Part shown: positions 24,263-36,372 of the stretch, piece after piece
Numbering within the stretch: position 1 is the stretch's first letter
Layout: each line of letters begins with the position of its first letter
Assembly (NCBI RefSeq): GCF_020497125.1
Contig: NC_059077.1
Coordinates: 23,134,840-23,198,839, forward strand
Length of the DNA stretch: 64,000 nt
Direction: 5' to 3'
Source: Mauremys mutica
Taxonomy: Eukaryota; Chordata; Testudines; Geoemydidae
Program-made: the position numbers and the translations under genes
The notes under the pieces: generated by a model
Database searches by the model: none
Seen by the model: the letters and a program-made list of their open reading frames with translations, nothing else
Told to the model about the DNA's origin: nothing

Positions 24263-25840
24263 GCTGGGGGAAGGGCATAAAAATCCCTGTCAAGGAAGAA
24301 TGATCACTATGCTGCTTGGAATTTGAAGAGGGCAATATTTCTAAGCATAAGCAAAGGAGTCCCAAGCTGCTTAGCCCTAAAGCATAGACCTTGCATATTA
24401 TAGCATCTACTATTACCTCTTATTTCTTTCTTAGTTAGTAAACATTCAGTTAATTTACTACAGGATTGGCTACATACGTTGTCTTTGGTGAGAGATGTGA
24501 GGTGCAATTAACTTGGGGTAAGTGACTGGTCCTTTGGGATGGGAGTAACCTGAATATTGTTGTGGTTTTGGGGTTGAGACCATCTATCACAAAGTAAGGC
24601 TTGCCTGATGGCAAGATAGACTGGAGTGCCCAACTGGGCTGTTTGTTATTCCATGTTGAGGCTGTTGTACTGCTTGAGCAGGTCACACCTGGTACTTGGT
24701 TGGTGAAATCTAAGTATAGAACACACAGCTAGTTTGGGGTTTCTGCCCTGTTTTGTAACAGTCTGCCCTGAGATTGGCACACATGCTTGTGAGCCACTCT
24801 AGACAGTTTGACATACAACATGGCCGGGGTTCAGTAATAAATAACAACGGAGAGTGAAATTAAGGACAGGAGAGTGAAATTGTAAGCATGAGATCAAATA
24901 CATTTTCAGCTCAGAACTGAAATTTGATGAAGAGTTAATGAGACAGAATGAGATATAGGAGGCCTGTTTCAAATGGCGAGAGCTGAAGAGGAGAGCTTTG
25001 CACCAAGAAAAGTGAGACTGGGATTGAGAGTAAATATACAATCAACTAATGGCAGGAAATTCAGGTATTTACAAATACAGAGTATATAGGATCATTTAAA
25101 ATAATCATAATTAATAAACGTAAAACACTGTGAAGCAATGTGGTGCAGTTATGGGGCTGGGCTCAGTTACACCTGTGTAACACCACTAAAGACAATGAGA
25201 TTGCCCTAGTGTAGAGGAGGCAGAATTTGGACCATGAGGTGGAAGGGAGGGAGCTACTTAGCAGTTTGATATAATAAGGGGAGCAGTTCCAACACCTGCT
25301 GTTCCATGAATCCATATTTGCATGAATATTCTCGATACTCTCTTGCCCTGAAATTTCTGATAAAAAAAAACCATTGGTATCATGAGTGTTTACAGAACAC
25401 AGAAAATTGGGTGATGAAACCATCGAAACCATCCTGGAGAATTCACTGTTTTATCTAGGTTAATGTTCATGGATAGATTTTGCAGTATTCGCTTATCTCT
25501 AGTATTTGATAATAGCTGCACATTTGCTGTTCAAATAAAAAAGTAGATTCACTACAATCCTAGTGTTAAGATATGTGCTCCATTTACTTACAAAATAGAT
25601 TTGTGCTGTAAAACTGACACATGAAATACAAGTGGCAGATAAATGGTCTAGCGGGCAATTTTAATTAATTTTTGCATTTTATAATTACATGATGTTGTAA
25701 ATGACTCTTTTTCTTCTAAGAGACCCAACAGTAACCTCAACCTTACTCTGTCATGTCTTGGGTTTTTTTTATTTCAAATGTGCTTCCTGAAGAGGTGAGT
25801 TATGGAGGATAGCCAAATCTTTCAATAATTTTACCTTTCC
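24263..25840. other. Non-coding DNA, no gene recognised
   Basis: AT-rich, with several minus-strand frames of 66-94 codons and no domains. Confidence 0.5.
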
Positions 25841-25848
25841 TTTGTGGG

Positions 25849-26235
25849 CAGGGCCGGCTCCAGAGCCCAGCGGGGCAAGCACCCACCTGGGGCGGCCCTT
25901 TCCCGGGGGGGCGGCAGGCTGGGCCGGCGGACCTGCCGCAGTCATGCCTGCGGGAGGTCCACCGGAGCCCTGGGAGCAGCGGACCTGCCGCAGGCATGAC
26001 TGCGGAGGGGACGCTCGGCCGGCGGCTCCAGTGGACCTCCCGCAGGCATGACTGCGGCAGCTCAACCGGAGCCGCCGGACCAGCGAACCGCCCGCAGCTG
26101 CGGGAGGTCCAGCCGAGCCACGCGACTAGCGGACCCTCCGCAGTCATGCCCGCGGGAGGTCCGCTGCTCCCGCGGCTCGGGTGCGCCTCCCGGGCATGAC
26201 TGCTTGGGGCGGCCAAATTTGTAGAGCCGCCCCTG
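25849..26235. mobile_element. hAT-type GC-rich MITE (387 bp)
   Basis: Starts cagggccggctccagag and ends tagagccgcccctg. Perfect 8-bp target duplication tttgtggg at 25841-25848 and 26236-26243. The interior repeats a ggacctgccgcaggcatgac-like unit in both orientations. It shares its ends with 33381-33602 and, more loosely, 56056-56262. Confidence 0.92.
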
Positions 26236-26243
26236 TTTGTGGG

Positions 26244-27676
26244 CTACTGTGACCAGGGCAGCTGGCTCTTTAAAGGGAGATGGGTCTCCTTTGACAGCCA
26301 ATTCTCCTCCTGAGGTGGAGAAAATGAAGATCATGTGACCCAATCAGGCCTCTGGGTAGATAAGGAACAGGCCTGGGGAGAGACTCCAGGAAGAAAAGCT
26401 TAGGAGTGGCTTAATGAAGAGTGAGAAAGGATGAATATGTAAAGCTTAAAATGTGTGACCTTTTGATTTGGACTTTGAGGACTTCATTTTGGAACTGTTT
26501 ATGATAACAAACCAACTCAAGTAAGGGTGTTATTGGATATGAGCAAGTCTTTGTGAAATTACTGAGGAGCCCTGAGAAGAAGGAAACTGAGGCAGGGATG
26601 CTGCATGCCATGAGGGTTGCTCTGGAGGCTACTACCCCCTTACAGCTACAAATGGACACAATTAGAAAAATGGCATATCAAGTCTTAATTGTTTTTTTAA
26701 TGACGTGTACTCAACTCAAAAAGCTGCAGAAAGGGACAATATCACAATTGCCCCTAATTCTGCAATCCTATCCAGTAGTGCAAATTCCTGTGCTTGTGTG
26801 GATCCCAGTTGGTTCAGATCTAGAGCAGGAGCTCTGTCTGGGTATGGGGGTCTATGTTAGCAGATCCAGTTGTAGGATCTGGGCCTATAGAGTAGCAGTT
26901 CTGAACTTTTTATACATTTGAATATTTATTTTAATTAAGTGGCATATGCTGATCTCTGCTAGAGTGATGTAAACCCAGATTTTCATTGGTGTAACTGAGA
27001 TCAGGATGTGGCCCTGTTTGGTTAAAGACAACAGTAAGACATTCCAAGATGCCCTTGACTTTTAACAAAAGTTGGAGCTTGTAGTCTCATTTCTGTACAG
27101 GAATCAAGTAGATAGGCAAGAGCCACAAAGTTCAGATCCCTATTTTTAAGCGTCTAATTTCAGGTTTATTCAGCTCTGGTGTGTTGGTTTGTTCCCTTCT
27201 CTACACACAACTGAAATATATCAAAACTTTGCCCTTGTTCCTTTCTTTCCCACATATTTGGTTGTAATTAGGTGCTTCATTTGTAAAGTTTCTTATGCAA
27301 AGCCTCGCAGTCGGAGCAGGGTTACATAAGGTTTATATCTTTCCTCGTGCAAAGTGCAGCAGTCCCCTGGGTCTCACATTAAATCAGAGTCTAAATCTTG
27401 GATATCATCCCATTTTCTAACCTTTTGATATTTTTTTCTAATGTTGCCAGACCTATTCTAAAGCCCTCTTTGAAAAATACAAAGACTATGGGCCTAATTC
27501 TCATTTACACTAGGAAACTCTGGCTGTGCAAAGGGGCTTTAGTGCAAATGAGAAACAGACCCAAACAATTTTTGTATGCTTAGGCTGATACCAGAAAAAA
27601 ATTACATCTTATTGAAGAATAGATTTATAATTTTAAAAGAAAAAATCATAGGAGAAAAAAGTATGGAAATATCTAT
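26244..27676. other. Non-coding DNA with one old MITE remnant
   Basis: No gene seen. The segment 27486-27565 (ggcctaattctcatttacac ... gtgcaaatgagaaacagacc) is a short palindromic copy of the 14964 family. Confidence 0.5.
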
Positions 27677-28393
27677 TGTGGCAGAGCTCTAACCTTGCTC
27701 CCGTGGGTCCTGCACTTCTAGGCGGTTTATGCTAGCCACTGTGACCCTCCACGTAGCCCTTCTCTCTCTAGGGCCAGGGTTACAGTCTACTGAGCCCTTT
27801 TCATCATAGGCCTGCAAGGAGGTTGGTGAGAGAACTCCCACAGTCTCTGTTCAGCCTCCTGTCCTGACAGGGACCTGACTTCCCCTTCCAGGAGATGTTC
27901 CTGTAGTGGTGGGTTGGGGGGAACCCAGGCCCGCCCTCTACTCCGGGTTCCAGCCCAGGGACCCTAATGGTAGCAGTTGTTGGCAGCCAACCTTTCACTG
28001 CCAGAGTTGCTACATTTCCCTGGGCCACTTCCCCACAGCTCTCTTGCTTCTCCCTTCTTCACCCTTACCTTAGGGCTCCTTTAACGATGGTTTGAGGGTG
28101 TCTTCAGTAACCAGCCCTTCAGCCGCACTTCCTCTCCTCTGGCTCCCTGACTTCCCTGCCTGACTGGAGTGAGCCCTTTTTATAGTATCAGCAGGGCCTT
28201 AATTAGAGTCAGGTGGTCACATTAACTGAATGGCCTCACCTGACTCTTTACAGGTTAATTAGAGACAGGTGTTCTCATTAGCCTGGAGCAGCCCCTGCTC
28301 TGGTCAGTCAGGGAACAGAAAACTGTTAATCCAGTGGCCAGTATATCTGCCTTCTGCTATTCTGCTGTACCCAACTGGCCTGGGTCTATCACA
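27677..28393 (-). mobile_element. Solo LTR (717 bp)
   Basis: TGTGGCAG ... CTATCACA with 4-bp flanks ctat (27673-27676 and 28394-28397). On the minus strand a TATA box, tataaaaagggctc, lies at about 28170-28186, so the promoter points left. The stretch 'aacccaggccc(g/a)ccctcta' is shared with the LTR at 39089, so the two are related. No internal viral genes are present. Confidence 0.75.
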
Positions 28394-28429
28394 CTATATT
28401 GGTATAGTATTTTTTAAACTGCTTTTCAG

Positions 28430-28920
28430 TTCCTTGGAGCTCAGGTGCCTCATGGTCTCAGACACCATCCGATGGTCCAGGAACATCTACATCGAGCACA
28501 TCACCGGCCACCGACAGTACCAGGAGGCATGAGCCAGAGTGACATCGTTCTTTGACTACGAGAAAGGGACCAAGACACTTTCTCCATTGGATCATATGAA
28601 CTGGAACCATAAACTCCCTGAACATTAAATCTCACCAAATGAGGGTCAATCCATCCTCATCATCATATCCACTCATTATACTCCACACCCGAACATAGCC
28701 ACTTTATGAACCTTATACTCTCATATCTCAATGTCTGTATTTTGACCCATCAACCTTTTACTCCCAATCGGGGATTATGTATTCCTTATGCCACCCGATC
28801 GTAAACCAAACTTTGCACCCTCGATAATCTGTATGTTATTCCCTGATAACCAGAAACTTCTGTGCTTAAACTCTGTACCGTTCACTTTTTTTTTAACATC
28901 ATCTTAATAACATTTTTAAA
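28430..28920 (+). pseudogene. R2-like LINE, 5'-truncated 3' stub (copy A)
   Basis: Begins inside the last coding codons (CLMVSDTIRWSRNIYIEHIT, then GHRQYQEA and a stop at about 28530) and continues through a roughly 390-bp 3' untranslated tail ending in T-rich/A-rich DNA near 28920. The coding end is nearly the same as that of copy B (RWSRDIYTEHITGHRQY near 33900). Copy B appears to start directly after it. Confidence 0.8.
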
Positions 28921-29339
28921 TCTGTTCCTATCAGTTTAATTTCTTCTGATGGACATCTACAACACCTGCTCTGAAGATGGCGTCTCCTGCTGCCATTTTT
29001 GAAAAAATTGATGCTGCCTTGAAGATACTTTGCTACTTTGGAAGAAAATCCTTTCTCTGCTCCTGAGACATGCTCAGTTGCACTCTCGGTGGCTGCTGCT
29101 GCTCCTGCATCCTCTACCTCAGCGGAAGCCCATCCCGAAGACCACCCTTGGTGTCTCACGGAAGACACGGCCTGCCATCAAGGATGAAAAAATCAGCACC
29201 TGGCCAAAGAAAGCCCCTGTGGATACCTCTGCAGGGAGACTTAGCACCAGGAGGATGGCTCTTTGGGACCTTACATCCAAGAGCAACAACATCTCGCCAG
29301 CTCCTCAGGAGGAAGACCCTTGGAGAACCTCTCCCACTG

Positions 29340-29520
29340 CCCAGGACCAGGATGCTGAGCACTGCCCTGCTGCACCTGAAAAGGCTGCTACTAGAGGAGC
29401 CCCCTGATGACCAAGGACCAGGATGCTGATCGCTGCCCTGCTGGGAAGGAGGCTACCAGAGGAGCCCCCCCGATGACCCAGGATCAGTATACTGATCGCT
29501 GCCCTGCTGCTCCAGAGAAG
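29340..29520 (+). repeat. Tandem repeat in the R2-like N-terminus (about 3 units of 66-71 bp)
   Basis: The motif aggaccaggatgctga and its variants start at 29343, 29414 and 29480, each followed by 'cactgccctgctg'- or 'cgctgccctgctg'-like sequence. Confidence 0.85.
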
Positions 29521-32500
29521 GATGCTCCCGAAGGAACCACCTCCTCAACCCCAGACCCCGAAACTACTTACCACCCGGCTGCCTGGAGGAAGGCCGCTCG
29601 AAGGGGAATGCACTCCACCGCCCAGGATCTTGATGCCACATGCTGTCCTTCTGGGCAAAGGGATATCGTGGCCAGTGAGTTTAGCACCCCCGCAGGAGCA
29701 ACTTCACCTCCTCAAGCTTCTCTACCAGACTGAGAGGAATCACCTGAGAGGAATCACCTGTCTGCAGGCACAAAAGAGGTCCGCCCCACAGAGGGTGAGG
29801 CAGGGGAAGACGACTGCGTCTACCTCCAGTACCTGATCCCTACAGGTCTTCTCCTCTGTCCCTTCTGCTTCCCCATCCATGGAGTCCAGACTGTGGGGGC
29901 CCTCAGCAAACACGTTTGTAAGACCTACAACAAATGAACTGCTTTCCGGTGTAGCCGCTGTGATCTACCCTTCGAGACTCAAAAGAAATGTAAGTACCAT
30001 CAAACCACATGCAAGGGACCCTTCACTACCATTAAGGTCAGTCCCACCCTTCTGGATCCAACCCTGACTCCCACCGACACTCTGGCTTCAGCACCCCAGC
30101 CAGCATCCCCAGAGCCACAGCATGTAAGGGGGGACCAACTGCCAACCGAGGGAAGCGCGACCCCTGCCTCGAGGACTGACTGACAAGGTGATGCCACCAA
30201 AAGAACCAGCTCCATTTCCAGAATCCCCATGCTGGACCCTGCTGTGAGGGGGATCCCTGCCATCTCGCAAGTAAGCAACCTCACCAGACACCTCAGCGAC
30301 CTCATAGAAACTCTCTGACACAACACGGATACAAAACGGGGCAGTGCTCCCGCACAGGTAACCTCATGTAGCCCTGCCGTAGGAGCAACTAGCACCACCC
30401 CCAGGCCGCCCAGCAAGATCCAACCAACGGAGGAGCCTCCCGCAGCCCCCAGATCCCACGGCCGTACCCCGCCCCCGGGAGACCCAACACTTCCTCCAAG
30501 GTTGCCCAGCGAGACTCCGACTGCCAAAAAACTCAGGCCCCATGAGGACCCCCAAACTGGATACCATCCGTAGAAGAACCAGAACCATCCCCAGCGCTTC
30601 CAAACATGACTGTGCCCCGTCCCCAAAGCCCAGCACCAGTGCTTCCAGAACCCCACTCCCTCCCGGAAGATCCAGCACTGCTTCAGAGACACCGAGAGCT
30701 GCCCCACCCCCACCGCACCAGGACCCCTGCCTCAAGATCCACCTGAACACCGCTTCCCAATCCGAGGGACAACAAGGCCACAGACCGTCCCCGCAGCACC
30801 TCCACCTGCAGAGACAATGCAGCAGGAGGAGTGACGGCCGCGAGTGAGGGTCGCCACGCCCTGGCAATCCACTTGGATGGAGGAGCTGGCAAAGGCTGAG
30901 GACTTTGAGAACTTTGACACCCCGATGGACAGACTGACCGCAGAACTGTCTACGGAAATTACACTGAAAAGGAGGGAACCCAAGGAGGCCGCATGGGCCA
31001 CTCGCAGATACCCCGCACCAAGCCGTAACAACACTGCCAGAGAAGGCAGGAGAGAGGATGTTGGCTGCCGCTACAATCCGGTGGCCACATCCTGTATTCA
31101 GAAACTATACAGGACGAACTGCATGAAAGCCATGAGGGAGATCCTCGATGGGACCTCCTCCTACTGTGCCATCCAGCCTGAGAGGCTCTACTCCTGTCCT
31201 ACTTTAAGGATGTGTTTGATCACGAGGCCCAGACCAACGTGCGATGCCCAGAATGCCTTCTCCCACTACCCTGGATCAACCTCCTGGAGGACCTGGAGTG
31301 AGATTTTTCCCCGCAGGAGGTGCAGGCAAGGCTGACAAGGACCAAAAACATTGCCCCGGAAAAGATGGCATCCGCTACCACCTGCTGAAGAAGCGAGACC
31401 CCAGCTGCTTGGTGCTTGCTGCCATCTTCAACAAATGCAAGCAGTTCTGCCACGCTCCCCGGTCCTGGAAAAAGTCCATGACTGTGCTCATCCACAAAAA
31501 AGGTGAACGAGATGACCCCGGCAACTGGAGGCCCATCTCCCTCTGCTCCACCATCTACAAGCTGTATGACAGCTGCCTTGCGGCAAGGATCACAGACTGG
31601 TCAGTGTGTGGGGGTGCCATCAGCTCAGTGCAGAAGGGTTTCATGTCCTGCGAGGGATGCTACAAGCACAACTTCCTTCTTCAGATGGCTATCCAGAAGA
31701 TCAGGACGTCCAAGAGGCAGTGCGCCATAGCATGGCTTGATCTGACCAACGCCTTCGGGTCCATATCCCACCATCACATCTTTGCCACCCTGAAAGAGTT
31801 CGGGATGCCAGAAACCTTCACCCAGATCCTCCAGAACCTCTACAAGGACTGCACCACCACCATCCATGCCACGGAAAGAGAGACGGATGCCATCCCCATC
31901 CACTGCGGCGTGAAACAAGGATGCCCTCTTAGCCCCATCATCTTCAACCTGTCCATGGAACCACTCATCCAAGCCGTCTCCAGCAGCCTGACTGGCTTCG
32001 ACCTGCATGGCAAGAAAATCAGCATTCTGGCCTACGCAGACGATCTGGTCCTGGATGCTGACAGCTCGGAAAGCCTCCAGCAAATGCTCGATGTCACCAG
32101 CCGAGCTGCCGATTGGATGGGCCTCCACTTCAACCCCCAAAATTGCACCTCCCTCCACGTTGAGGGCAGTGCCAGGGCTCTCGTCCAGCCATCACAGTTC
32201 CTGATCCAGGGTGAGCCCATGGCCTCCCTCGAAGAGGGAGAGGTATACCAACATCTTGGCACACCCACAGGAGTCCGCGTCCGACAGACCTCGAAGACAC
32301 CATCGCGGAGACCCTGTGAGACGCGGCCCAAATTGACTCCTCCCTGCTTGCCCCCTGGCAAAAGATCAATGCCCTCAATACCTTCCTGATCCCCCGCATC
32401 TCCTTTGTCTTCAGGGGATTGGCCATAACCAAGGTGCCCCTGAACAAGGCCGACAGCACCATCAGGCTGCTGATGAGGAAATGGCTCTACCTTCCCCAGA

Positions 32501-33380
32501 GGGCCAGCACTGACATAATCTACATTTCCCACAGGCAGGGCGGCACCAACGTACCTCGGATGGGCGACCTCTGTGACGTGGCAGTGATGACCCACGCCTT
32601 CTGCCTCCTGATGTGCCCAGACCCGACGGTGAGGAGCATCGCGCAGGAAGCCGTACAGGACGTGGTCAGGAAAGGCATTGCCAGGGCCCCTTCCGAGCAG
32701 GACGTTGACACTTACCTCAGCGGTTCCCTGGAGGCTGAGTTCGGGCGAGAGGGGGGAGACCTGTCCTCTCTCTGTTCCACACCCGCAACGCCTCAAGACA
32801 CCTAGAAAAGAGGATCGGCTGCCGCTGGAAGTGGTGCGAGGAGCGCCAGGAGCTGGGAATACTGGTTCCACACATAAAAGACCCCGGACCACACCATCAT
32901 CACCCCAACCTCCAGAACGATGCTGGAAAGGACCCTGAAAGACGCCATCCACTGCCACTATACCAAGAACCTCAAACAGAAGCCGGACCAGGGCAAGGTG
33001 TTCAAGGTGTCCAGCAAGTGGGACGCCAGCAACCGCTTCCTCCCCGGGGGAAACTTCACTAGGTTCGCCAACTGGAAATTCGTCCACAGGGCCCGACTCC
33101 ACTGTGTTCCCCTCAACAGAGCCATCCGCCACAGCAACCGGGACAAGCACTGCAGGAAGTGCGGCTACGCCAACGAGACCCTGTCCGACATTCTGTGTGG
33201 ATGCAAACAGCACTCCGGAGCCTGGCGGCACTGCCACAATGCCATCCAGAACCGGCTGGTGAAAACCATCCCGCCATCCCTGGGGAAGATCACCGTCGAC
33301 TCCGCCATCCCTGGGACAGACAGCCGACTGCGACCCGACATCATCGTGACGGACACAGAAAAGAAGAAGGTCCTTGTGGT

Positions 33381-33602
33381 CAGGGGGGGCTCTAGCCATT
33401 TCGCCGCCCCAAGCACGGCGGCACGCCACGGGGGCGCTCTGCTGGTCGCCGGTCCCATGGCTCCGGTGGACCCTCCGCAGGGACGTCTGTGGGAGGTCCA
33501 CCGGAGCCCTGCCTGCCGCCCTCCCAGCGACCGGCAGAGCGCCCCCCGTGGCATGCCGCCCCAAGCACGCGCTTGGCGTGCTGGGGCCTGGAGCCGCCCC
33601 TG
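33381..33602. mobile_element. hAT-type GC-rich MITE inside the R2-like endonuclease (222 bp)
   Basis: Starts cagggggggctctagcc and ends ggcctggagccgcccctg. Perfect 8-bp target duplication cttgtggt at 33373-33380 and 33603-33610. The duplication falls in the codons for LVV just before the second Asp of the endonuclease core. Confidence 0.92.
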
Positions 33603-34245
33603 CTTGTGGTAGACGTCACTGTGCCATTTGAAAACAGGTCACCAGCCTTCCACGAGGCCCGAGCATGGAAGGCTTTGAAGTACACCCCGCTGGCTGAGAC
33701 CCTGAAAGCCCAGGGCTACGAGGTCCAGATACACGCCCTGATCGTGGGAGCCCTGGGCTTGTGGGACCCCCCACAATGAGACGGTACTGAGAGCATGCGG
33801 AGTTGGTCAACGCTGTGCCCGGCTCATGAGACAGCTCGTGGTGTCAGACACCATCAGGTGGTCCAGAGACATTTATACGGAACACATCACAGGACACAGG
33901 CAATACCACATTGAGTAATTGAGACCGCTGACCAGGGAAATAACCCACTTCCTTCCCTGACGAACCAAGGGATACACTCCACCCATGTACTTATTTGCTA
34001 CACCGATACTGATTTGGACTCTTAATACATTCCATGGGTACCCGAGCCCATTTATCCACTGATGCTCTAAAAACTCCCTCACCCCAATCTGGATCTATGC
34101 TGGTTATGCGATATGTATCTCTTCATCCTTGTAACCAATACCTGTAATCCCTCATAACTCAAGCCTGACCCCAGATGTACATTACCTTCCCTCTTAACTT
34201 GTGTATATTTTATTTTAAACATTAACTTTAATAAAAAAATTTAAA

Positions 34246-35676
34246 CCAAATAGAAAATCTGAATTGAAGTCTGCTTATTGGGTAGATATTAATTAAGGAG
34301 ACTTTCTTTTCAGTTGCTGGTAGAGCTACAAGAAGAATTAGAATGCATGTAGGATTTAGTACCTCCTCAGCAAGAGCAATACAGAAATTATCATGGGAGA
34401 TAGTGTTAAAGTTTAAGATTGCAGGTGCCAAGTATATTAAGAAATCCTATAACTAGCACAGACAAAAACAAGCAGCTTGAAATGCCATTTACTAGGTGCC
34501 TGATTTCCTTGTAATGCAAATAGTCATACAAAATATGCAGGAATGTGGATTGGTTTGGTTAGAATGGGAAGAGGAAATTGATTTACAAAACAGGAATGGA
34601 GTGGAAACTTTAAGAAAGAGCAGAGGAGTAACTCCCACTGTGAGATATGCACTAAATATGGCATGTCACTTACTCTATCCTTAGGAATTGCTCTGAGACT
34701 TTAAACAATATTATGTATTACACCATAGTCAAGATAATGTGCAAGGTGAAAAGTACTAAGGATTTTAGTCTTGAGTTATCCTTCACATCAATTTAAATCT
34801 GCTGTGCCAAATTCTCCTCTTAATTACACCTGAGCAACCCCATGGCTTTCAAACATGTGGTACTGTACTGGAGTAATTGGTGTACCTCACAGTAAGCAGG
34901 ACATGGCCCTATATGTTGAAGTAAGGTCTCTGCAGCATGTTTGCTGCCCGCCCACCTTCCCGGAACTCACAGGGGAGCCCAAGCAACTCAGGTATGAGAG
35001 TCTGCAGTAATTTGAGCCCATTTCCCCCTTAACGCTTTAGAAGCCTCAAGGCTCCAGGTACACTCCGTATGTGTTGGGTTGTCAAGGGGGCCAGGTAGGA
35101 GAGTGGAAACCAGGGATTTCCTCACCGATGGCCCCCTCATCTCCAGCTGTTCCGCTAAGATCCATGGGGTTTAGGGGATTGGATATGCAGCTTCTTCCAG
35201 AGAAGAGCAAATTTTCCTCTCAGCTCCAATGGAAGAATGAGGAGGAAAGAAGGTGAGTTGAAACTCATGGAGTCTCCCTTTTCCTGTGCTGTGTGGAAAA
35301 AGCCATTCCAGGGAGAATGGGGCTTTACGTTAAATAATAAAAGCACTGGAAAAGGGATGCCACATAAACAGGTAATTCACATTGTACAGTTTTGAAATGT
35401 GCCGTTATTCTCATATAGATTGTTGATAGGGCTTTTTTTTTCTGTACCATCAAATGTCTTAATACATATTTGGACAGGTGTCCACTTGCTTATCTGGCTC
35501 TTCTATAGGAAGAAACTCTTATCTGTCTTTTCAATTATTTTTACGGATCTACTGTAGTTTTAGGTGTAATCTGTTCTGCAAGGATTGTGTAATCCTTGCT
35601 CTATTTCTATGGACTTGATGTGCTTTGAAACTCATTTCAGAATGAACCATGTTGTGGTATAATATTGAGGGTGATA
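34246..35676. other. Non-coding DNA, no gene recognised
   Basis: AT-rich sequence with short frames only. Confidence 0.5.
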
Positions 35677-35760
35677 GTCAGTGTGGAAATGACATATTAG
35701 GTTATCAAGTCCATCCTCTGGCAAGTGCTAGCTTGTAGTTCCCAGAGGAAAGATATATCA
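35677..35760 (+). repeat. Left arm of an 84-bp inverted repeat flanking R2-like copy C
   Basis: Matches the complement of 36289-36372 at 82 of 84 positions by eye. It runs from gtcagtgtggaaatgacata to aggaaagatatatca. Confidence 0.9.
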
Positions 35761-36288
35761 ATAAAAAAACTGATCTAAAAATTTTATTAAAGCTAATGTT
35801 TAAAATCAAGTTTACACAAGTTAAGAAGGAAGGTACTGTACATCTGGGGTCAGGCTTGAGTTATGAGAGATTACAAGTATCGGTTACAAGGTTCACAAGA
35901 TACATACTTAGTTTTTCTTCGACAGTACATAACCAGCATAGACCCACAATGGGGTGCAGGAGTTTTTAAAGTGTCAGTGAATAAGTGATCTCAGGTAGAA
36001 TGTATTTAGAGTCCAAGTCAGTATTGGTGTATTGAATAGGTACATGGGTGAGGTGCGTCCCTTGGTTTGTCAGGGAAGGAAGTGGGTTATTTCCCTGTCC
36101 GGCGGTCTCATTTACTCGTCCTAGTACTGACGGTGTCCTGTGATGTGCCCTGTGTAGATGTCTCTGGAGCCCCTGATAGTGTCGGACACCATGAACTGTC
36201 TCATGAGCCTGGCCGACTCCGCACGCTCTCAGCTCGTTGTGGGGGTCCCATGCACCCAGGGCTCCTACGACCAGGGCGTGGATCTAGC
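35761..36288 (-). pseudogene. R2-like LINE, 5'-truncated 3' stub (copy C)
   Basis: On the minus strand, starting near 36288, it reads the end of the R2-like ORF: LVVGALGAWDPHNE (shifting frame), then the counterpart of VSDTIR.SRDIYT.HITGHRQY. A roughly 340-bp 3' tail follows, closely similar to that of copy B (taacttgtgta...aaacattagctttaataaaa). Several frame changes are present. It sits exactly between the arms of the 84-bp inverted repeat. Confidence 0.8.
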
Positions 36289-36372
36289 TGATATATCTTT
36301 CCTCTGGGAACTACAAGCTAGCACTTGCAAGGGGATGGACTTGATAACCTAATATGTCATTTCCACACTGAC
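36289..36372 (-). repeat. Right arm of the 84-bp inverted repeat flanking R2-like copy C
   Basis: See 35677-35760. The arms differ at only two positions, in ccatcctctggc against ccatccccttgc. Confidence 0.9.

Larger units (their letters stand above)
28979..33918 (+). pseudogene. R2-like ORF: zinc fingers, reverse transcriptase, restriction-like endonuclease (broken)
   Basis: Domain order in pieces: (1) a low-complexity N-terminus with a 66-71-bp tandem repeat (29340-29520); (2) two Cys2-type fingers at about 29857-29923 (LCPFCF...H...C) and 29944-30007 (FRCSRCDLPFETQKKCKYHQ), separated by an in-frame TGA at 29935; (3) a pre-RT region with IQKLYRTNCMKAMREILDG (about 31100); (4) reverse transcriptase, open from about 31345 to 32285, with DGIRYHLLKK, NWRPISLCSTIYKLY, AWLDLTNAFGS, GVKQGCPLSPIIFNL and the catalytic YADD at 32033-32044; (5) thumb and linker in another frame (32419-32805, NVPRMGDLCDVAV); (6) a zinc knuckle CRKCGYANETLSDILCGC (about 33150); (7) endonuclease RPDIIVTD ... 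[10 protein letters not shown], interrupted by the MITE; and (8) the C-terminus to about 33918. Several frameshifts plus the stop make it dead. Confidence 0.88.
28925..34245 (+). mobile_element. R2-like non-LTR retrotransposon, nearly full length, inactive (copy B)
   Basis: About 5.3 kb from a 5' leader through one long broken ORF (see the pseudogene entry) to a 3' tail ending ctttaataaaaaaatttaaa. A 222-bp hAT MITE (33381-33602) is inserted near the 3' end of the ORF. R2-clade elements encode zinc fingers, a reverse transcriptase and a restriction-like endonuclease in a single ORF, which is the order found here. Confidence 0.85.

Noticed and set aside
30000..30867. 237- and 167-codon minus frames
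   Set aside because: Antisense of the Pro/Thr/Ser-rich linker of the R2-like ORF; low complexity.
32032..33564. 510-codon open frame on the minus strand
   Set aside because: It is the antisense of the R2-like ORF and runs through the inserted GC-rich MITE. No domain; openness comes from GC-rich third positions of the sense frame.
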